Part shown: one piece after another, positions 17,744 to 26,024 of the stretch | How the letters are laid out: every line of letters begins with the position of its first letter | How positions within the stretch are numbered: position 1 is the first letter of the stretch | Origin: an uncultured Oscillospiraceae bacterium | GTDB lineage: Bacteria; Bacillota; Clostridia; Oscillospirales; Acutalibacteraceae | Assembly (NCBI GenBank): GCA_902492045.1 | Contig: CABUKB010000002.1 | Coordinates: forward strand, 62,001 to 126,000 | DNA length: 64,000 nt | Reading direction: 5' to 3' | Program-made: the position numbers and the translations under genes | Notes under the pieces: model-generated | Databases searched by the model: none | The model's input: the letters and a program-made list of their open reading frames with translations, nothing else | What the model was told of the DNA's origin: nothing

Positions 17744-18901
17744 TTATAACAGAAATTGGTACAATAAATCTCGGAATAGGTTTTGCATCCTTTCCCCATA
17801 ACCCGCAACCGGCCGTGGCTCAACGGACCCCGCCGCCGTAATGGGGATTGTGCATAGCTCTCTGCCATCCACCGAATACCGCACCGTTCCGACCCGTTCC
17901 CCTTGCGTTACGGGCGCAACCAAAAAGCGCGGCAATTCTATCTCGCAGGATATCCTTTCTGCTTCCTCCTTCAGCAAGGGAATGCTTGGAGGCTCCTCCA
18001 TAGAAAGCGACACATGCGGTTCTGTTCCGCCTGCCACCGGAAATAATGGCAAATCCGGCTGCGGCAGCGCGCAAGACTGAGTCAACGAAAACCCATATTC
18101 ATATAAAGCTATATGGTCGTTCCAGTCGTCGGGCGCCTTTAATGTCACGGCAATTAAGGTCACGCCGTCTTTTTGAGCGGCGGACACCAAACACCGTCCG
18201 GCTTTGGTGGTGAATCCGGTTTTCAGCCCGATGGCATAAGGATACAGAGAAAGCAGCCGGTTATGGTTGCTCATCGTAGCCTCGTGCTTGGGATCTCCCA
18301 GTTGGATCCGCGCCGATTTCATGGCACAGATTTCGGCCAGCTCCGGATGGCGCAGCACTTCGGCGCCCAGCAGGGCCATATCGTAAGCGGATGAGGAATG
18401 GCCGTCTCCATCAAGCCCTGAAGGCGACACAAAACAGGAATCCATCATGCCGAGTTCCGTGGCCTTGGCATTCATCCTTTCGGCAAATTCCGGCAGCGAT
18501 CCGGCGACCGCCAAGGCTATGGCGTTTGCTGCGTCATTGCCGGATTCGAGCAGCAATCCCGTTACAAGATCGCCCATCGAAATCCAGTCGCCGGCCCGAA
18601 GGCCCATAGATGAACCTTCCACCCGTACCGCTTCTTCCGTGATGTGGATATCCCGGTCAAACGGAACCGATTCCACAGCTATGAGTGCCGTCATCAATTT
18701 GGTCGTACTGGCCATCGGCCGGGGAGTATGGGCGTCCTTTTGAAAGAGAATCCGCCCGGAGAACGGTTCATACAACACCGCCGACTGTGCGGATACCGAA
18801 GATGGATCGGCCGCCATCGCTGTTGTGCCGTCAAACGGCCCGGCGGCCAGCAATCCGCACACCACCAGTATGACGGCTGTTTTGTATCCTGTTTTCCACA
18901 A
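17744..18901 (-). CDS. D-alanyl-D-alanine carboxypeptidase (PBP5/DacF family)
   Basis: Exported penicillin-binding protein that trims the terminal D-alanine of peptidoglycan stem peptides. The 385-residue protein has a signal peptide (hydrophobic core residues 8-21, likely cut after AMA), then the SXXK motif STTK (65-68), SGN (120-122) and KTG (227-229), in order, followed by the C-terminal PBP5_C beta domain and a terminal amphipathic helix (MQNLFRDLLYQF) that could anchor it to the membrane. The start is a TTG at 18901; an upstream stop in frame excludes anything longer. It is followed by no other gene on this strand and sits with GerW and scpAB, as in spore formers. Confidence 0.93.
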   Translation of the reverse strand: MWKTGYKTAVILVVCGLLAAGPFDGTTAMAADPSSVSAQSAVLYEPFSGRILFQKDAHTPRPMASTTKLMTALIAVESVPFDRDIHITEEAVRVEGSSMGLRAGDWISMGDLVTGLLLESGNDAANAIALAVAGSLPEFAERMNAKATELGMMDSCFVSPSGLDGDGHSSSAYDMALLGAEVLRHPELAEICAMKSARIQLGDPKHEATMSNHNRLLSLYPYAIGLKTGFTTKAGRCLVSAAQKDGVTLIAVTLKAPDDWNDHIALYEYGFSLTQSCALPQPDLPLFPVAGGTEPHVSLSMEEPPSIPLLKEEAERISCEIELPRFLVAPVTQGERVGTVRYSVDGRELCTIPITAAGSVEPRPVAGYGERMQNLFRDLLYQFLL

Positions 18902-18968
18902 TCTGCATCACCCGTCCGTTTTCATTCTCATGAAACTGTATGCCGGCGGGTCAAAAAAGATGTTTGAT

Positions 18969-19415
18969 TTACTTGTTTTCAGACTGGGTCACCGTAACGG
19001 TGGCGGAGTCTGGAGTCGCCTCCACCATGGTGACTTCCGTCTTTTCCTTTTTCTTTTTAAACAAATCGGTCACTTTATTGACTAACTCGGGAACCATATT
19101 GATAACCTGACTGTTGGAATCCGGATTGGAGACCAGAGGCAATACCCGAACATCGCCGTTCGAGACCGCGAGAAACGCGATCGGTGTGATGTTGATGCCC
19201 GCGCCACCGCCGCCGCCGAAAAGTTCCTTCTCCCCCTTGGTCGGGAGATCGGAACCACCTGACGCAAAACCATAGGAAACCTTGGAGACAGGGATCAAGA
19301 CGATGCCGCCGGACAAAGGGATCGGATCCCCCACAACGGTGCTTACGTCCACCATCTGCTTGATTTTGTCGATAGAGACCCCCATCAAATTTTCCACTTT
19401 TGTTTCCTTATCCAT
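18969..19415 (-). CDS. ytfJ: GerW/YtfJ family spore protein
   Basis: Member of the sporulation protein YtfJ (GerW) family, needed in Bacillus for germination-related functions. The 148-residue product has the conserved LMGVSIDKIKQMVDVSTVVGDPI start, the SKVSYGFASGG strand, a glycine-rich loop (FGGGGGAG) and ITPIAFLAV. The ATG overlaps the end of the DUF2953 gene by eight bases, so the two are translationally linked. A charged C-terminal tail (KKKKEKTEVTMVE) follows. This gene supports a spore-forming ancestor for the organism. Confidence 0.92.
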   Translation of the reverse strand: MDKETKVENLMGVSIDKIKQMVDVSTVVGDPIPLSGGIVLIPVSKVSYGFASGGSDLPTKGEKELFGGGGGAGINITPIAFLAVSNGDVRVLPLVSNPDSNSQVINMVPELVNKVTDLFKKKKEKTEVTMVEATPDSATVTVTQSENK

Positions 19416-20070
19416 GATTATCTGCCTCCTTATACTGCGGTTCTAATGACATGTTTTGGTTCCATATAAAGGATATGAACAAGCGGAGTAAAACCCAGAG
19501 TATCCGGGCGGGCACGGCGTGGAGACGGATGTCGAATTCCGCCCTGCCCTTTGACGCCAAAAAATCCGGTATTACCCGGACCGACCGGCGGCGAATCCGC
19601 ATGACGCTTTCCAACAGGGCCTCGGCCGGAAATATCACCGCACACGCGCGGCCGTAATCCTGGGCTGTTTCAGATGCCTCTCCCGATGCAACGGTCATAT
19701 GGAGATAGAGATGATCTACAGTGAACACGCGAATCAGCCGTTTGGCCCCCGTTTCAATTAACCTGGCCAGGGACGCATAATACGAGATAACCGCGCTCAC
19801 ACCGTCTTCCTTCAGCATTTTTGAAAACGCCGGCAGTTTTTTCTCCTTTTTATCCGTTTTACGGCGCTTTTTCGCTTTTTGCTTTTTCGCCTGTTTCTCT
19901 TTTTCAGGTCGTTCGCGGCGCGGATATATTCGAAAGGGGATCCCAACAATCCGGATACGGACCGTCAATTCGCCGCGAAAAGCGATACGCAGAGAGACAG
20001 GCAGGACCAACAACAGCACGAGCAAAGCCAGCAGACCCAACAGCACCGTCCATACGATGCTCCAGCCCAT
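19408..20070 (-). CDS. DUF2953 membrane-anchored protein (YtfI-like)
   Basis: 220-residue protein with one N-terminal membrane span (about 4-29), a strongly basic linker (KEKQAKKQKAKKRRKTDKKEKK) and a C-terminal DUF2953 domain, including YASLARLIETGAKRLIRVF and the later DYGRACAVIFP. In Bacillus the matching gene pairs with ytfJ, exactly as here. Biochemical role is unknown. The starting ATG at 20070 lies 44 bases after scpB. Confidence 0.85.
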   Translation of the reverse strand: MGWSIVWTVLLGLLALLVLLLVLPVSLRIAFRGELTVRIRIVGIPFRIYPRRERPEKEKQAKKQKAKKRRKTDKKEKKLPAFSKMLKEDGVSAVISYYASLARLIETGAKRLIRVFTVDHLYLHMTVASGEASETAQDYGRACAVIFPAEALLESVMRIRRRSVRVIPDFLASKGRAEFDIRLHAVPARILWVLLRLFISFIWNQNMSLEPQYKEADNHG

Positions 20071-20114
20071 CGGTTACGCCTCCCTTCGCCGCAGATGCCA
20101 AAACCGGTATAGAA

Positions 20115-20699
20115 TCAGTTTTCCACCGTTTCCGACTGTTCAATCACGTCGGCCAAAGTCGTTTCATCCATCTGCGCATTTTCATCCTCTTTTTGTGGCA
20201 GGGGCGGAAGCCCTTCGAGGGTATTCAAACCGAAACAACGCAGAAAATCCGGCGTAGTCCCATATAAAAGCGGGCGCCCGGGCAATTCAAGCCTCCCCTT
20301 CTCTTCAATCAGGTTTTTTTGTACAAGTCCCTGCACCACGGCTCCGCAGTCCACGCCACGGACCTGCTCGATAAACGCGCGCGTTACCGGCTGATTATAG
20401 GCGATGATGGCCAACACCTCCATGGCGGCCTGGGATAAGGGGGTATTGCGCCGGATTTCAAGTGCTTTGCGAATATAGCCCGCGTAATCGGGGTTGGTGC
20501 AGAGCTGGTACCGGTCGTCCAGCCGAAGCATCCGCACCCCTCCTCCCCGGGTGTTGATGTCCTGCATCAAATCATCCGCCAGGCGGACCGTGGTCTCCTC
20601 GTCCAGATCCAGCACCTCAGACAAGCGTGCGGATGTCACCGGCTCCCCGCTGGCAAACAGCACCGCCTCCATAGCCGCCTGATATTGTTTAATCTCCAT
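20115..20699 (-). CDS. scpB: Segregation and condensation protein ScpB
   Basis: Winged-helix partner of the SMC-ScpA kleisin complex in chromosome condensation. The 194-residue product has the typical MEAVLFASGEPVT start and the AAMEVLAIIAYNQPVTRAFIEQVRGVD motif of the second winged helix, and an acidic tail. I chose ATG 20699, preceded by GGAAGGAG; it overlaps scpA by 11 bases. Confidence 0.96.
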   Translation of the reverse strand: MEIKQYQAAMEAVLFASGEPVTSARLSEVLDLDEETTVRLADDLMQDINTRGGGVRMLRLDDRYQLCTNPDYAGYIRKALEIRRNTPLSQAAMEVLAIIAYNQPVTRAFIEQVRGVDCGAVVQGLVQKNLIEEKGRLELPGRPLLYGTTPDFLRCFGLNTLEGLPPLPQKEDENAQMDETTLADVIEQSETVEN

Positions 20700-21417
20700 G
20701 GGTATTCTCCTTCCGGTCCCGGAGCAGGCGGACGGTGGTCCCGGTCCCGGTTCCATTAATCCGGACCCGCTTTCCTTTCACGAGTTCCAGAACCGCCAAA
20801 AAGGTGGCAACAAGTTCGGATTTGGAGCGGGCGCCGACGAATAACTCGTCATACGCCATCGCCTTTCTGTGGGCCAGGCGGCGCATTACGCCGAAAACTT
20901 TAGACGCTACCGATACGACTTTCCGGGATATAATCCCGCTGAAGGCCTGAGGTGGAGGAGGCAAACGCCGCTTCCCCCGACCGGCCGCCGCGAGATAGGC
21001 ATCCGCCAGCATTTCAGGCGGATGCTGCCGCCGGTACGTCAAATCCGGCGCAATCTCCTCCGGATCACGAACGAATAGATCGCCTCCGACATGAAGAAGC
21101 GCCAACCGCCTGGCCGCTTCTTGACAAAGCTGGTACTCGATCAGTTCGCCGACCAGTTCCTGACGCAGCGCCTCGGCCTCTTCGTGCCGTGGCAGCAGCA
21201 TGGAGGACTTGATCTGGACCAGCCTTGCCGCCATTTCCAGAAATTCCGTCGCCACATCCAGATCGGCATCCTGCATTTGCCGGATAGCCTCCATGTACTG
21301 ATCCAACACCTCATGAATGGGGATATCCAGGATATTCAGCTTGTTTTTCTGTACCAGATAGAGAAGCAGATCGAGCGGCCCCTCAAAAACCGGCAATTTA
21401 TACGATATAGCCTCCAT
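20689..21417 (-). CDS. scpA: Segregation and condensation protein ScpA
   Basis: Kleisin subunit bridging SMC heads. The 242-residue protein opens with YKLPVFEGPLDLLLYLVQKNKLNILDIPI, the kleisin N-terminal signature, and has the EFLEMAARLVQIKSSMLLP helix that packs on the SMC neck, then a C-terminal winged helix. ATG 21417 is the family start; the frame remains open to 21600 but that extension is not ScpA-like. It overlaps scpB and follows the M50 protease by 20 bases. Confidence 0.96.
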   Translation of the reverse strand: MEAISYKLPVFEGPLDLLLYLVQKNKLNILDIPIHEVLDQYMEAIRQMQDADLDVATEFLEMAARLVQIKSSMLLPRHEEAEALRQELVGELIEYQLCQEAARRLALLHVGGDLFVRDPEEIAPDLTYRRQHPPEMLADAYLAAAGRGKRRLPPPPQAFSGIISRKVVSVASKVFGVMRRLAHRKAMAYDELFVGARSKSELVATFLAVLELVKGKRVRINGTGTGTTVRLLRDRKENTHGD

Positions 21418-21437
21418 CTCAACACATCCTAAACAGC

Positions 21438-22124
21438 CTAATAAAAGCGGACGATACCGTGCAGCCCGAGGATGAGCGAAAGGAAATTGCCGATCACCTT
21501 GCCCAGAAAATTCAGGGGAACGGTCAAAACACCGGTCAGCAGCAAGACAAAAAGAGCCAAGGTGATATACTGGGAATACCGCTCCATGGTGTACACCCAT
21601 CGGTCGGGCAGGAAAAAACCGAATATCCGGGACCCGTCCAACGGCGGAATGGGCAGGAGATTGAACACGGCCAGCCCGATATTGATAGAGGCAAAGGTCC
21701 TAATTAACACCAGATACGCTATGTTCAGAATTTGGGCGCTATTTACAAAGGTGTACATTACCCGGAAGAGGGCCATCGACAGCGCCGCCATCAGCAAATT
21801 GGACATAGGCCCGGCCAAGGCCGTGAGCGCCATATCCCTTTTGGGATGCCGGAAGTTGTATGGGTTGACCGGTACGGGCTTCGCGTATCCGAACCCGCAC
21901 AGGCAGAGCATTACCGTGCCAAACACATCAAGATGTTTAAACGGATTGAGGGTCAGCCGGCCGTTCCATTTGGCTGTATGGTCGCCCAGCCGATCGGCGG
22001 CAAAAGCATGCGCCAGCTCATGCACGGGCAGCATAACCAAAATGAGGGCGGTATAGCTCAACAGCATAATCACAAACGTCATAAACGACATATCTTCCCA
22101 GTTCGACAGCAACGATACCAGCAT
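21438..22124 (-). CDS. Site-2 protease family (M50) membrane metallopeptidase
   Basis: Integral-membrane zinc protease of the short YwhC-like M50 branch. The 228-residue protein shows the active-site HELAH in a membrane helix (LPVHELAHAFAADRLGD) and the second metal ligand region NLLPIPPLDGSRI, with about five membrane spans and no PDZ domain. ATG 22124 follows AGGAAAGG. It commonly precedes scpA in Clostridia. Substrate unknown. Confidence 0.9.
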   Translation of the reverse strand: MLVSLLSNWEDMSFMTFVIMLLSYTALILVMLPVHELAHAFAADRLGDHTAKWNGRLTLNPFKHLDVFGTVMLCLCGFGYAKPVPVNPYNFRHPKRDMALTALAGPMSNLLMAALSMALFRVMYTFVNSAQILNIAYLVLIRTFASINIGLAVFNLLPIPPLDGSRIFGFFLPDRWVYTMERYSQYITLALFVLLLTGVLTVPLNFLGKVIGNFLSLILGLHGIVRFY

Positions 22125-22258
22125 AAACGCAATCCTTTCCTGTTCGGAAATCTCATAAGTATACTTGGAATATTATACTGGAAACGAAATCGAAATACAA
22201 GGACAAACCCCCGGTTAAAATCAGAATTCAACTTTTTTTCATAACTTGAAAAAAAAAC

Positions 22259-22287
22259 TTGCTTTTGACCGGATTTTCTGCTAATAT
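22259..22287 (+). promoter_or_regulatory. rpmB promoter
   Basis: TTGCTT at 22259-22264, a 17-base spacer and TAATAT at 22282-22287, about 65 bases before the rpmB start. Confidence 0.6.
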
Positions 22288-22353
22288 ATGTCTGTTGCTT
22301 TTTAGGGCGTTCGCTGGTTTGGCCGCCCTGTGGCCCACAAGGAGGTGCAGAAA

Positions 22354-22542
22354 TTGGCAAAATGCGATATTTGCGGTAAAAGTGTGACGTTCGGCATTCA
22401 GGTGTCCCATTCCCACCGCCGTTCCAATCGCACTTGGAAACCCAATATTAAACGCGTCAAGGCAATGGTGGACGGTTCCCCGAAAAGAATCTATGCCTGC
22501 ACCCGCTGCCTGCGTTCCGGCAAGGTCACCCGTGCCGTCTGA
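22354..22542 (+). CDS. rpmB: 50S ribosomal protein L28
   Basis: 62-residue large-subunit protein. It starts LAKCDICGKSVTFG and carries paired CXXC motifs (CDIC and CTRC), so it is the zinc-binding form. The TTG at 22354 is eight bases after AAGGAGG; a longer frame from GTG 22330 would include that ribosome site. It stands alone between its own promoter and terminator. Confidence 0.95.
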   Translation: MAKCDICGKSVTFGIQVSHSHRRSNRTWKPNIKRVKAMVDGSPKRIYACTRCLRSGKVTRAV

Positions 22543-22557
22543 GTACATTGTACACGC

Positions 22558-22590
22558 AAGAACTGTGCCCAACGGCGCAGTTCTTTTCTT
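22558..22590 (+). terminator. rpmB terminator
   Basis: 12-bp stem (22558-22569 with 22574-22585, one G-U pair) and a T-rich tail. Confidence 0.8.
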
Positions 22591-22671
22591 TATCTCGGGG
22601 AAATTCCGCCGCGCCGTATTTTTTGGACCGCGAAATCCATCCTATACACATAGACAAGGAGGGAGTCCGCT

Positions 22672-23226
22672 GTGTTCAACATCTGGCACGATATTCGCGA
22701 AGACCGGATCCGCCCCGAAGACTTTACCGCCGTCATTGAGATTCCGAAGGGCGCGAAAAACAAATATGAACTCGATAAAGAGACCGGATTTCTCCGCCTC
22801 GACCGGGTGCTGTATACCGCCACCCATTATCCGGCCAACTACGGATTTATTCCCCGCACATACGCTGACGACGGTGATCCGCTCGATGTTTTGGTGATGT
22901 GCCAGGAATCTATTTTGCCCATGACCCTTGTACAGTGCTATCCGATCGGGGTTGTGAAAATGGTGGACGATGCCTCCATCGACGAAAAAATCATCGCCGT
23001 GCCCTTCCAGGATCCCTCCCTGTCCGGGTATCGGGATATCGGGGAGCTTCCGGCGCACACCTTTAACGAAATACAGCACTTTTTCTCCGTTTATAAATCT
23101 CTCGAGGGGAAAAATACCGTGGTTAAAGAGGCGCTTGGGCGTGAGGCGGCGCTTGGTATCATCGCGCATTGCATCGGCGCTTATCGGGATCAATATGCCG
23201 GACAAACCGGCGATATAAAGGAGTGA
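22672..23226 (+). CDS. ppa: Inorganic pyrophosphatase, family I
   Basis: Hydrolyses pyrophosphate to phosphate. The 184-residue protein has the family I motifs EIPKGAKNKYELDKETG, HYPANYGFIPRTYADDGDPLDVLV (the DGDPLD metal site) and KMVDDASIDEKIIAVP. The GTG start follows AAGGAGG. It is five bases upstream of the nicotinamidase-like gene, so pyrophosphate released by NAD synthesis could be removed by the same operon; that link is an inference. Confidence 0.95.
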   Translation: MFNIWHDIREDRIRPEDFTAVIEIPKGAKNKYELDKETGFLRLDRVLYTATHYPANYGFIPRTYADDGDPLDVLVMCQESILPMTLVQCYPIGVVKMVDDASIDEKIIAVPFQDPSLSGYRDIGELPAHTFNEIQHFFSVYKSLEGKNTVVKEALGREAALGIIAHCIGAYRDQYAGQTGDIKE

Positions 23227-23231
23227 CCCGC

Positions 23232-23906
23232 ATGCAGCTTCCGGATCGGGACAACCTGTTTTCCCAGGGGAAGGCGTATCTTTCCTGTTCTTTCGACCTT
23301 CTTTCCTCTCTCCCCTGCCTCCCGCTTCAAGAATTGGACGCGCAACATACGGCTTTGGTCCTGGTGGATCTGGTCGAAGGCTTTGCCCGGCAGGGCGCTC
23401 TGTCCAGCACCAGGATTGAAGCTCTGCTTCCCGCCGCCGCCGCGCTGACGGCCCGTTGTGCCGCCGCAGATATGAAAATCATCGCGCTGGCGGACTGCCA
23501 TACTCCGAACAGCCTGGAGCTCCAGAGCTTCCCGCCCCATTGCCTGCGGGGCACAGAGGAGGCCGGGCTTTGCCGGGAAATCGAACAGGCCGCCGGTTCC
23601 TATACGCTGATCGAAAAAAATTCCACCAACGGCCTGCTTGAACCCGCCTTCGACAGTTGGAGAAAAGGGCATCCAGGGATCAACACCTATATTGTCATCG
23701 GTGACTGCACCGATATCTGTGTCCAACAGTTTGCCGTCGCCGCCAAAGCCTGGCACAACACGCGGGATCTCCCCTTGCGGGTAATCGTTCCTATCTCCCT
23801 TGTCGATACGTTTGATGCGGACGGCCACCCGGCCGATTTTCTCAATGTGGTTTCACTGATGCTGATGCAGGCCGGAGGCGTCGAAATCGTCCGTGAAATC
23901 GTGTGA
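23232..23906 (+). CDS. Isochorismatase-family cysteine hydrolase, likely nicotinamidase
   Basis: The 224-residue protein has the isochorismatase fold with the Asp-Lys-Cys triad: DLVEGF (VLVDLVEGFA), the EKNSTNG lysine, and the nucleophile in GDCTDICVQQFA. ATG 23232 follows AAAGGAG. It is directly upstream of nicotinate phosphoribosyltransferase, which uses the product of nicotinamide deamidation, so nicotinamidase (PncA-type) is the best functional call. The metal ligands of classical PncA are not obvious from motifs alone, so another amidase activity remains possible. Confidence 0.83.
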   Translation: MQLPDRDNLFSQGKAYLSCSFDLLSSLPCLPLQELDAQHTALVLVDLVEGFARQGALSSTRIEALLPAAAALTARCAAADMKIIALADCHTPNSLELQSFPPHCLRGTEEAGLCREIEQAAGSYTLIEKNSTNGLLEPAFDSWRKGHPGINTYIVIGDCTDICVQQFAVAAKAWHNTRDLPLRVIVPISLVDTFDADGHPADFLNVVSLMLMQAGGVEIVREIV

Positions 23907-23936
23907 TGGATATCAATCCTTAAAGGAGTGGAAGAT

Positions 23937-25397
23937 ATGAACTCTCTGAATCAGGCTTACGGTGCGGATAACCTGACCATGCTGACTGACTTTTACGAGT
24001 TGACCATGGCCAACGGATTCCTTCAGAACGGAATTGGTGAGCAGATCGCCTATTTTGACATGTTTTTTCGGCATATACCGGACGGCGGCGGCCTGGCCAT
24101 CATGGCCGGCGTTGAGCAGGTGGTGGACTATCTGCGTCATTTGTCGTTCACGGCGGAGGATATTGATTATCTGCGGGCCCGCCGCCTGTTCAGCGAGGAT
24201 TTTCTGAACTACCTGGCGCATTTTCAATTCGCCTGTGATGTTTGGGCCGTGCCGGAAGGCACGCCGATTTTCCCTCATGAACCCATTGTGACCGTCCGTG
24301 GCCCCGTTATCCAGGCCCAGTTTATCGAAACCATGATCCTGCTGGCGGTCAACCATCAGTCTCTCATCGCCACAAAAGCCAACCGTATTGTGCGGGCCGC
24401 TCAAGGCCGTTCGGTAATGGAATTCGGCTCCCGCAGGGCCCAGGGATACGACGGCGCCGTTTACGGCGCACGGGCTGCCTACATCGGCGGATGCGTGGGC
24501 ACCGCCTGTACGCTTGCCGACCGGGCATTCGGAATCCCGGCCCTCGGCACGATGGCCCATAGCTGGGTACAGATGTTTGACAGCGAATTCGACGCTTTTT
24601 GCGCTTATGCCAGGGAATATCCGGATTCCTGCACACTGCTTGTCGATACCTACAACACCCTCAAATCCGGTGTTCCCAACGCCATCCGCGCTTTTAATGA
24701 GGTGCTGCTGCCCAACGGATACCGCCCTAAGGGGATCCGGATTGATTCGGGCGACATCACGTATTTGAGCAAAAAGGCCCGCCGCATGCTTGACGACGCC
24801 GGTTTTCCGGACTGCCAGATCTGCGCTTCCAACTCCCTCGACGAATACATCATCCGGGACATGATTGGACAGGGCGCCAAGGTCGATACGTTCGGGGTCG
24901 GGGAACGGCTGATCACGGCGGCAAGTACCCCCATTTTCGGAGGCGTTTATAAACTCGCGGCCGTGGAACGAGGCGGTGCCATCATCCCCCGCATCAAGGT
25001 CAGTGAAAATGTCACCAAAATCACCAACCCTTGCTTCAAAAACCTGTGGCGGCTTTTTGACCGGGATACCGGAAAAGCCATTGCAGATGTGCTCACCCTG
25101 CGGGAGGAGACCATCGACGATACGAAACCGTACGAAATCTTTGATCCCGATCACATCTGGAAGCGTAAAACCGTTGAGAATTTCCGGGCTGTCCCGTTGC
25201 AGAAGCCCCTTTTCAAGCAGGGAAAATGCGTATACGACTTGCCTGGAATTGAAGACATCCGCCGGTATTGCCGGGAACAGGTCGATACCATGTGGGACGA
25301 AGTGCTCCGTTTTGAAAACCCACACAATTACTATGTGGATCTCTCGCAGCCTCTCTGGGATGAAAAACAACGGCTTCTCGCGGAATACAGCCGGTGA
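23937..25397 (+). CDS. pncB: Nicotinate phosphoribosyltransferase
   Basis: Converts nicotinate and PRPP to nicotinate mononucleotide in NAD salvage. The 486-residue product has the family N-terminal motif NLTMLTDFYELTMANGF, the PHEP segment, EFGSRRAQGYDGA, GTMAHSW and the phosphate-binding IRIDSGD. ATG 23937 is eight bases after AAGGAG; a GTG nine bases earlier lies too close to that site. Third gene of ppa-pncA-like-pncB. Confidence 0.96.
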   Translation: MNSLNQAYGADNLTMLTDFYELTMANGFLQNGIGEQIAYFDMFFRHIPDGGGLAIMAGVEQVVDYLRHLSFTAEDIDYLRARRLFSEDFLNYLAHFQFACDVWAVPEGTPIFPHEPIVTVRGPVIQAQFIETMILLAVNHQSLIATKANRIVRAAQGRSVMEFGSRRAQGYDGAVYGARAAYIGGCVGTACTLADRAFGIPALGTMAHSWVQMFDSEFDAFCAYAREYPDSCTLLVDTYNTLKSGVPNAIRAFNEVLLPNGYRPKGIRIDSGDITYLSKKARRMLDDAGFPDCQICASNSLDEYIIRDMIGQGAKVDTFGVGERLITAASTPIFGGVYKLAAVERGGAIIPRIKVSENVTKITNPCFKNLWRLFDRDTGKAIADVLTLREETIDDTKPYEIFDPDHIWKRKTVENFRAVPLQKPLFKQGKCVYDLPGIEDIRRYCREQVDTMWDEVLRFENPHNYYVDLSQPLWDEKQRLLAEYSR

Positions 25398-25508
25398 TCT
25401 TGGTCCCCGTGTCCACAATTTGTTAATGATCTGGTCGATTCTTATTCACACAAATAACACACATAAATTGTAGAATAAAGACAATTTTTGGGAGTGGAGG
25501 AATCGCTT

Positions 25509-25979
25509 ATGCCAAAGCTGGTCTACATCTATGGCGAAGATAATAAATTGTTGGACACGTTGATGACCAGTCTGCGCAACAACGGCTATTCCCTTGAATA
25601 CACCAACATCACCGAAGAACTCAGTTCGGGAAACATCTCCGCCGATGTCGCGCTGATTTGTAAGGCGGTTGCTCCGACCAGCCGTATTACGCTCGGAGGT
25701 GTTTCGGTCGATCTGGATAATATGTCCGCCCAAAACGCCGACGGTGAAGAGATCCATTTTACCCCTACCGAATTTGCCATGCTGACCTATCTGATGAAAA
25801 ACGCATCCCGGGCTGTGCCACGGAGCGAATTGCTGCCCACGGTCTGGGGCTTCGAGAACGACTCGAGCACCCGTGTGGCGGACGACACCGTCAAACGCCT
25901 ACGCAAAAAACTCCAAAATACCCATTTGTCTATTGAAACGGTGTGGGGTTATGGCTTTAAGGTGCGGGAAATCCTCTGA
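25509..25979 (+). CDS. OmpR-type winged-helix regulator with a degenerate receiver
   Basis: 156-residue protein. The N-terminal about 60 residues (MPKLVYIYGEDNKLLDTLMTS onward) look like a shortened receiver domain without the usual phospho-acceptor aspartate, followed by a complete OmpR/PhoB DNA-binding domain (FTPTEFAMLTYLMKNASRAVPRSELLPTVWG, then RVADDTVKRLRKKL and VWGYGFKV). No histidine kinase is adjacent. It may act as an orphan, phosphorylation-independent regulator. ATG 25509 follows GGAGG. Confidence 0.8.
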   Translation: MPKLVYIYGEDNKLLDTLMTSLRNNGYSLEYTNITEELSSGNISADVALICKAVAPTSRITLGGVSVDLDNMSAQNADGEEIHFTPTEFAMLTYLMKNASRAVPRSELLPTVWGFENDSSTRVADDTVKRLRKKLQNTHLSIETVWGYGFKVREIL

Positions 25980-26024
25980 TCATAGGGATAGCAGGCGGCC
26001 ATTATGTTGAAGAAGGGTTTTTAA

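Noticed and set aside
23913..25418. A 501-codon open frame opposite pncB
   Set aside because: Covers the same bases as a well-supported nicotinate phosphoribosyltransferase; no ribosome site, low-complexity odd composition. It is an antisense shadow of GC-biased codons.
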